Shown here piece after piece: positions 59,241 through 64,000 of a stretch of 64,000 nucleotides of DNA. The notes under the pieces are model-generated. The model was not told the origin of the DNA. It made no database searches and was given only the letters and a program-made list of their open reading frames with translations. Made by a program: the position numbers and the translations under genes. This DNA is from Isochrysis galbana. Lineage: Eukaryota; Haptophyta; Isochrysidales; Isochrysidaceae. The stretch spans positions 3,027,820-3,091,819 of the forward strand of contig CM030937.1 in NCBI GenBank assembly GCA_018136815.1, read 5' to 3'. Positions within the stretch are counted from its first letter, which is position 1. Each line of letters begins with the position of its first letter.

Positions 59241-61495
59241 TAGGGCCAGGTAAATACTTTTACAATTTGTTTTGCAAGTTTGGGTGGCTGCTCAAGCGCT
59301 TCAGAAGTTTTGGCCTTCTCTACAAGTGGGCTGCAAGTTTGGGGGCGCGGCGCCCTCTCTCTAATAGTATAATCCCTCATCCTAAGGGTAAAATCGCCCT
59401 CTCTACAATAAAACACCGAATGGTCACGTTCCCCGAGTAGTATAGAGTAGTACATGTCGGTGGTAATTTATATTCACAAAAAGGACGTTTCTTTCACGTA
59501 TACATGGGCCCTCCTTGAGATCCGCGACGAAAAAGTCCGTGGCGGTGTGGCGGCCCGCACGCGCATGGCGAGCAGAGGTGAGCCATGCTGCCATGCCTGC
59601 CGCTGCACGCTGCACTTGCCTGCGCTCGTGTGTGAGCCCGTGAGCCCGCCTCCCTACTCCCTACTCACAGGCAAGCGCCATTGCACGCGCCAACACGGGT
59701 CGCTCACGGAGGGCGACAGTCTCCTCCCCCACGAGGATGGCGTTCACCCTTCGCAGCGACGCGAGCGCGCAGTCGAGGCCGTGGAGGACGAGGAGGCGAG
59801 GCGAGACATCACCGACGACAGCGACGAGGCAGACGAGGAAGACGAGCACCTGAACATCTCCTCGTCGCGCCGCGTCAACATGATCATGGACTCCGACGAG
59901 GAGAGCGACAACGACTTGGGCGTCTCCGACGTTGACCTGACCAAGGAGGCGGTGAGCATCGGTGCAGCAATGGCCCACAAGGACCTGGGTCATTGCACCA
60001 TCAAACACTACGGCATGGGCACGATGTACGCGAACACCGGCCGCGTGCAGGTTGAGTACTTCTCTGTGGAGGAGCAGAGGCGTTTGACGCGCTGGGTGCG
60101 ACGCGATGACCTGCGACCGAGAGCATCAACGTCGAGGGAGGGTGCCGCGTCGACCGCCTCCAACATACCTTCCACCTCGCCGGGCACAACGACGAGGGAC
60201 AGCGGAACGACGAGGGACAGCAGCACAGCATCGTCTGGGGGCGAGCCTACGGATGCCTCGCCTCAGTTGGCGGCTCATGAAAGAGATAGGCGGATGAAGC
60301 AGCTGCCCCCAGTTGGGGTACGCGGTGCTCGACGAGTCGACGAGGCATTGCGCGAAAGACGCCGGAGCCGAAGCAGGTGACCCCCACGGACCGCATCAAG
60401 CAGAATCCCGACGAGACGTTCATCGTGTCTGGCTCAAAGATATTTTGTCGGGCTTGCAAGGAGGAGGTCTCCCTGACCTACTCCATTGTCAAAGGTCACA
60501 TTGCGTCGAAAAAACACCAAACGAATGTTGTTGCGTACAACAAGGCGCAGGAGACGAAAGAAGAGACCAAGTCCTTCATGTCTGACTACTTCAAATTGTA
60601 TCCCGACGAGGTGGGCAGCAGCGTTGATCTCGAGACTATCGCCTACCGATGGGAGGTTGTTGAGGTTTGCCTGGAGAGTGGTATCCCACTGGACAGGGTG
60701 AAAGGGCGTCTGCGGGGGCTGTTTGAGAAAGGTGGGAGGTCGCTGACGGATAACTCAAATCTGAAGACATACATTCCTAAGATTCAGGCCAAAGAGGTCG
60801 ATCGCCTTCGAGAGGAGATTCGTGGGCAGTTTCTTACGATCACCTTCGACGGGACCACGCGCCTGGGCGAAGCCACGAGCATTTGCGGTCGTTTCGTGGA
60901 CTCAGACTTTAGCGCCATCAGCATCCGCCTGCTCAGCTTGGATACGGTGCAAAAGCACATGGATGGGGCAGGACTTTTTCGTCACATCTCGAGCTCCATG
61001 CGCAAGATCAACGTCGATCCTGATTGTGTCGTCGGGTTTGCACGGGATAGCTGTGCCACGAATAGTGCAGCATGTCACAGGCTGTTGGACTTGTGTCCGA
61101 ACGCGGTTGATACGCTGTGCGCCTCGCACACGTTGCAGCACACTGGGGAGCACATGGAGCTCTCAGTACTTGAAGACTTTCTGACACCATGGCTGACGCT
61201 GATTTCTCACACACAAGGCGCCCGCACTCTTTGGTTGGAGATGATGAAGGTGAGCATGAAAGGCTACTCCAAAATCCGCTGGTGGTCCCGGTGGGAAGTG
61301 ATGAAGCAGCTAGCGGAGCACTTTGGCGATTTGGAAAGTTTGTCCACAAGTTGAAAGAGAGTGGGATTGGTGATGCAACTACCAAGGCGATGGCTCTAGT
61401 CATGCAGACACAGAAACGGCAGCTGCAATTGGAGCTGGCCCTTGCCAACCCAGGAAAAACACTCCGACACTCGCCCCGCGACTTTCTCACGTAAC
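59241..61495 (+). mobile_element. hAT transposon, 3'-truncated
   Basis: The left end TAGGGCCAGGTAAATACTTT is followed by three CAAGTTTGGG/GAAGTTTTGG words (59275-59345) as in the ends at 30583 and 48835. The transposase ORFs follow from 59454. The homology to the family stops near 61495, where other repeats begin, so the C-terminal dimerisation domain and right end are lost. No 8-bp duplication can be checked because one end is gone. Confidence 0.72.
59454..61494 (+). pseudogene. hAT transposase with BED-like zinc finger, three frames
   Basis: The reading passes through three frames: 59454-60380, then 60377-61354, then about 61320-61494. The first part has an acidic region (DEADEEDEHLNISSSRR) and GMGTMYANTGRVQVEYFSVE. 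The second has a BED-type finger, C-x2-C-x13-H-x5-H (CRACKEEVSLTYSIVKGHIA), then the RNase-H-like core with FLTITFDGTTRLGEATSICG (first catalytic Asp) and VVGFARDSCATNSAACHRLL (second Asp) and CASHTLQHTGEHM. The third has FVHKLKESGIGDATTKAMAL, as at 47030. The two shifts could be an intron or mutations; the missing C-terminus makes the copy defective. It covers regions lost from the 47014 copy, so together they outline the family's enzyme. Confidence 0.8.
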
Positions 61496-61579
61496 TCGAC
61501 TAAAATCAAACCCAAACACTCCGGCCAGACGACGGCGGACGACGATCAGAAGGCGATCTGTCGGCGATCCCGTCTGGAA

Positions 61580-61987
61580 GGGAAATCGCACCATAACGGA
61601 AACGAGGGGCAATCCTGCCGCACAGGATTCCAAAAGACTTACCGAATAAGACGAGAGAAGTGCGGTGTGCCTAAGGCCTAAGGGGGAGATGCGAAGAGAT
61701 TGCACACTTAAACCTGATTGCAATCACTGAAGTAGATAGAGAAACGCGGGGAAGATAGCGCGAATTAAATAACCTATTTGCGAGGCGCCTAGGAGGAAGA
61801 AAGGTGGGGAAACTTCCCTTCTCTTCGAGGGAAAGAGAGAGGGCGCTCCACAACCCAAGATCCCATGCGTCCAAGCGAAGCTTTTGACCGAGGACGAGCG
61901 AGGAGCAGCAGCGAATTATAACGATAAATACCGAGCGACGAAGAGCGCGAAGAGAAGCCTAACCAGTGTCGATTCGCGAATGCGACA
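61580..61987 (-). repeat. LTR 5' part, inverted, same family as 45539-46655
   Basis: On the minus strand the sequence begins TGTCGCATTCGCGAATCGAC at 61987 and follows the LTR through CGGTATTTATCGTTATAATT, AGAAGGGAAGTTTCCCCACC, TTTCTTCCTCC and GCAATCAGG. It is more diverged further in and its 3' boundary is unclear. No coding part of an LTR retrotransposon is seen. Confidence 0.75.
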
Positions 61988-62257
61988 GCGATGTTGCGAC
62001 ATTTCTCTCGCACTGGACTAAGCCCCTTCCCGCCTTCCTTCCCCTCCTCTTCCAATTCCCACAACTTTCCATGAGCCGTGTGGCTAAACAATTGGTATCG
62101 TTCATAAAGCCTTCTGATTTTGTTTGCAAGTTTTCTATAGTCTATAGGAAAGAATATTTTATTTGTATCCTCGAATCAAAAAGGCTCTGGTATCGTGCGT
62201 GCGGGAGCCTCCATGCAGGCCGGTGTCACGGCACCTCTCGCCGGTCGTCTCGTCATC

Positions 62258-64000
62258 TCACATGTACTCTAGACCTCTCCCCACATTAAGCAGCCCAACG
62301 ATCCACGAGTCGCTCTCTGCGAGTTTGGAGGCGCCCATATCGTTCTTTTCGCGGAGAAGGAAAGAGCGTGCAGTGCGGCGCCGATGCTCATCCCTTGCAT
62401 CTTGACGCTGGATCTGCTCTCGTTCGGCCGCCTCGCCGCCAGTTCCCCAAACCTCAACCCTATGCGGAATAGTAGTGATGGGGAGGGCGGAGGGCGTCGA
62501 GTAGGCGTTGAGATGCAGCCACCCCATGCAGGCATCCCCGTGTGTATGCGTTTCGTACAAGTGGGAACGGGACGCATCCTGGGCCCCTTTTCTAGATGCA
62601 GGATCATTGGCTTGGGCCAATCATTCGGATGGCTTCGAAATGCATATAGGCTGGCTCACCGGTCAACATGAAAGTTTGTGTCTGACGCGAGAAGACCGTC
62701 AACGTAGGTTTCGCACGCGGATGAGCAGGTGCCATGCTCGAGAGAAGGGTCGAGCCAAAGCCGCGGCGATGAGAGAGTCCCTCCGAATCCCAAACCGCGC
62801 CGAAGGCCGCGCTTGTTGTTGAGGTAAACAAAGTTTCGCCCTGTAGTAGAGGTCGCACGTGGGCTGCCACCAATTGAGCCCAGAGGGCCTCCACTTGCGG
62901 CAGTGACGGCAGAGGCGGCTAATGCTGCCCGCCCGCAACTCTCTGCTCCGTACGTCTTGGCACGAAAGACTTGAAATGCGGGCGCTAATCTGACCAAGCA
63001 ACACCCGTCATTACCAAAGAACAAGCCGTGCGCAGCATCACGTGGGACAAGGAGGCCGTTTGCGGCAAACCCTGCAAATGTTGCACCGGATGGCTCGCGA
63101 AGCACAACGAGAGTGCCGCCACGATAGAGTGCAGTCCGCTGTGTGAGCATGTGAAGCGAGCGACCATGGAGATTGCTCGAGAACAAGCGCGAGAACCCGA
63201 GGAAGTCGACATCGAGAGCTAGCGAGAGCAACCACCGCCACTCGCGGCATAGGAGAAGCTTGTCAGACCCGAATTGTTCCACGTTTTCGGATCCAACATC
63301 ATCGGATGATGACGCGCCCGTGGAATCACGCGCCGCGTCAGCAACCGTATCAAAGCCAAAAGGCTCAATAGCTGGAGCTACAGACCACTCGCTCTCTCTC
63401 GCAGTGGTCACTGTAACTGGCTTGGTCACCACCTCTCTTGAATTGCTTGAGCGGAGCCATTGGCGAAGCGTATCAGGACCAAGGCTAAGGAGCTTTTCGA
63501 GGCTCGGAGGACCACTCCGCTGCCTCGCACGCTCCTCGGCCGCCTGTCTCGCAGCCTCCATTGCGTCACTGGATGCAAACCAATGTACTACACGCGTTGA
63601 GAGCACATGTGAGAGCAACGGGAGTGTGCGGGCACTCCATGAGGCGAAGGTGTTGGAATCTGCGTCTGCACTGATGGCGGCCGTTGCCAAACGGAAGGGT
63701 TCCACATTTGAAGGCGGAGCTCCAGTATCTAGGGTGAAGGCTGCCGTTAGGGTTTGCATTGGCCCGGGCCCTAGAACCCGCCAGAGCCAATCAGTGCGGA
63801 TGGCTGCGTCCGAGCTATTGCATGCCTCGACCGCAGCGACGAGGCTTTTTGAGGAGATGGAATCATTCGACGAGGAGCTCGATGCTCCCTCCGCCAAGAC
63901 CAAATGCCACCAGCTATCTGCCACTTCCGGGCAGCCCTGTAGGTTACTGCTCCGCCACACTGCCTCGAGGTGGCTTACAAATTGGCAGCGCGTGAGGTCG
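62258..64000 (-). CDS. TLDc-domain protein, 5' end outside the window
   Basis: Two exons visible: 64000-62660 (open at the window edge) and 62459-62258, across a 200-nt GT-AG intron that splits an Arg codon (HVD-R-VEVWGTGG). The C-terminal 200 residues form a TLDc domain: LLCREWRWLLSLALDVDFLG..., LHMLTQRTALYRGGTLVVLR, SGATFAGFAANGLL, FFGNDGCCLVRLAPAFQVFR, NFVYLNNKRG and GFGGTLSSPRLWLDPSLEHG, ending in RVEVWGTGG. TLDc proteins (OXR1, NCOA7, TBC1D24) bind the V-ATPase and act in oxidative-stress response. The long N-terminal part (more than 200 residues) is helical and polar, with no recognised domain (for example MEAARQAAEERARQRSGPPS). After the domain about 55 charged residues follow. Confidence 0.88.

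Overview
The window is nuclear DNA of a eukaryotic alga. Genes have GT-AG spliceosomal introns and eukaryote-specific families are present (ribosomal protein eL43, Yippee, PUS7, cold-shock/Y-box, TLDc). Two nucleus-encoded plastid proteins, porphobilinogen deaminase and a fibrillin, start with a signal peptide followed by a Ser/Gly-Ser-Phe type motif (GSAF, TGSF). That resembles the bipartite targeting leaders of algae with a secondary red plastid, so a haptophyte or ochrophyte-like organism is the best guess. The species cannot be named from sequence alone. The DNA is GC-rich, with long poly-C/poly-G and CT/GA tracts.

Layout. 0.8-8.2 kb: a DUF2358-like gene (-), a seven-exon GH27 alpha-galactosidase (+), a LINE endonuclease fragment, and an unknown coiled-coil gene (-). 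8.5-11.35 kb: an element bounded by terminal inverted repeats. 12.1-12.6 kb: a cold-shock-domain protein. 13.1-16.7 kb: an accessory island of hAT ends, a non-autonomous retroelement with a 19-bp target duplication, a hAT C-terminal fragment, and a compact GNAT plus cystine-knot-like membrane gene pair. 16.9-22 kb: a secreted LEA/DUF3712-like protein and DGAT2. 22.3-25.6 kb: a MITE and a LINE with an 18-bp target duplication. 25.9-28.6 kb: a fibrillin and eL43. 29.7-31 kb: a hAT with an 8-bp target duplication. 32.6-40.9 kb: PUS7, a bacterial-type DNA cytosine methyltransferase, and a Yippee protein divergent from it. 42.3-43.6 kb: an IQ/LRR protein. 43.9-49 kb: dense nested transposons (LINE remnants, a retroelement interrupted by a solo LTR, hAT remnants). 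49.4-58.9 kb: a small basic ORF, plastid porphobilinogen deaminase, a membrane zinc-ribbon protein, a second copy of the 8.5-kb inverted-repeat element, PTRHD1, and an EF-hand protein. 59.2-62 kb: a hAT transposase and an LTR fragment. 62.3-64 kb: a TLDc protein running off the edge.

The host genes are mostly unrelated housekeeping or metabolic genes (tetrapyrrole synthesis, plastid lipid bodies, triacylglycerol synthesis, tRNA/mRNA modification, translation, DNA methylation) and form no operon-like system. The coherent biology is in the mobile DNA: a LINE and a family of 0.75-kb retroelements that share its 3' end, at least three inverted-repeat DNA transposon families, several hAT families told apart by their subterminal repeats, and LTR elements nested inside them. 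Many insertions can be proved from target-site duplications visible in the sequence.
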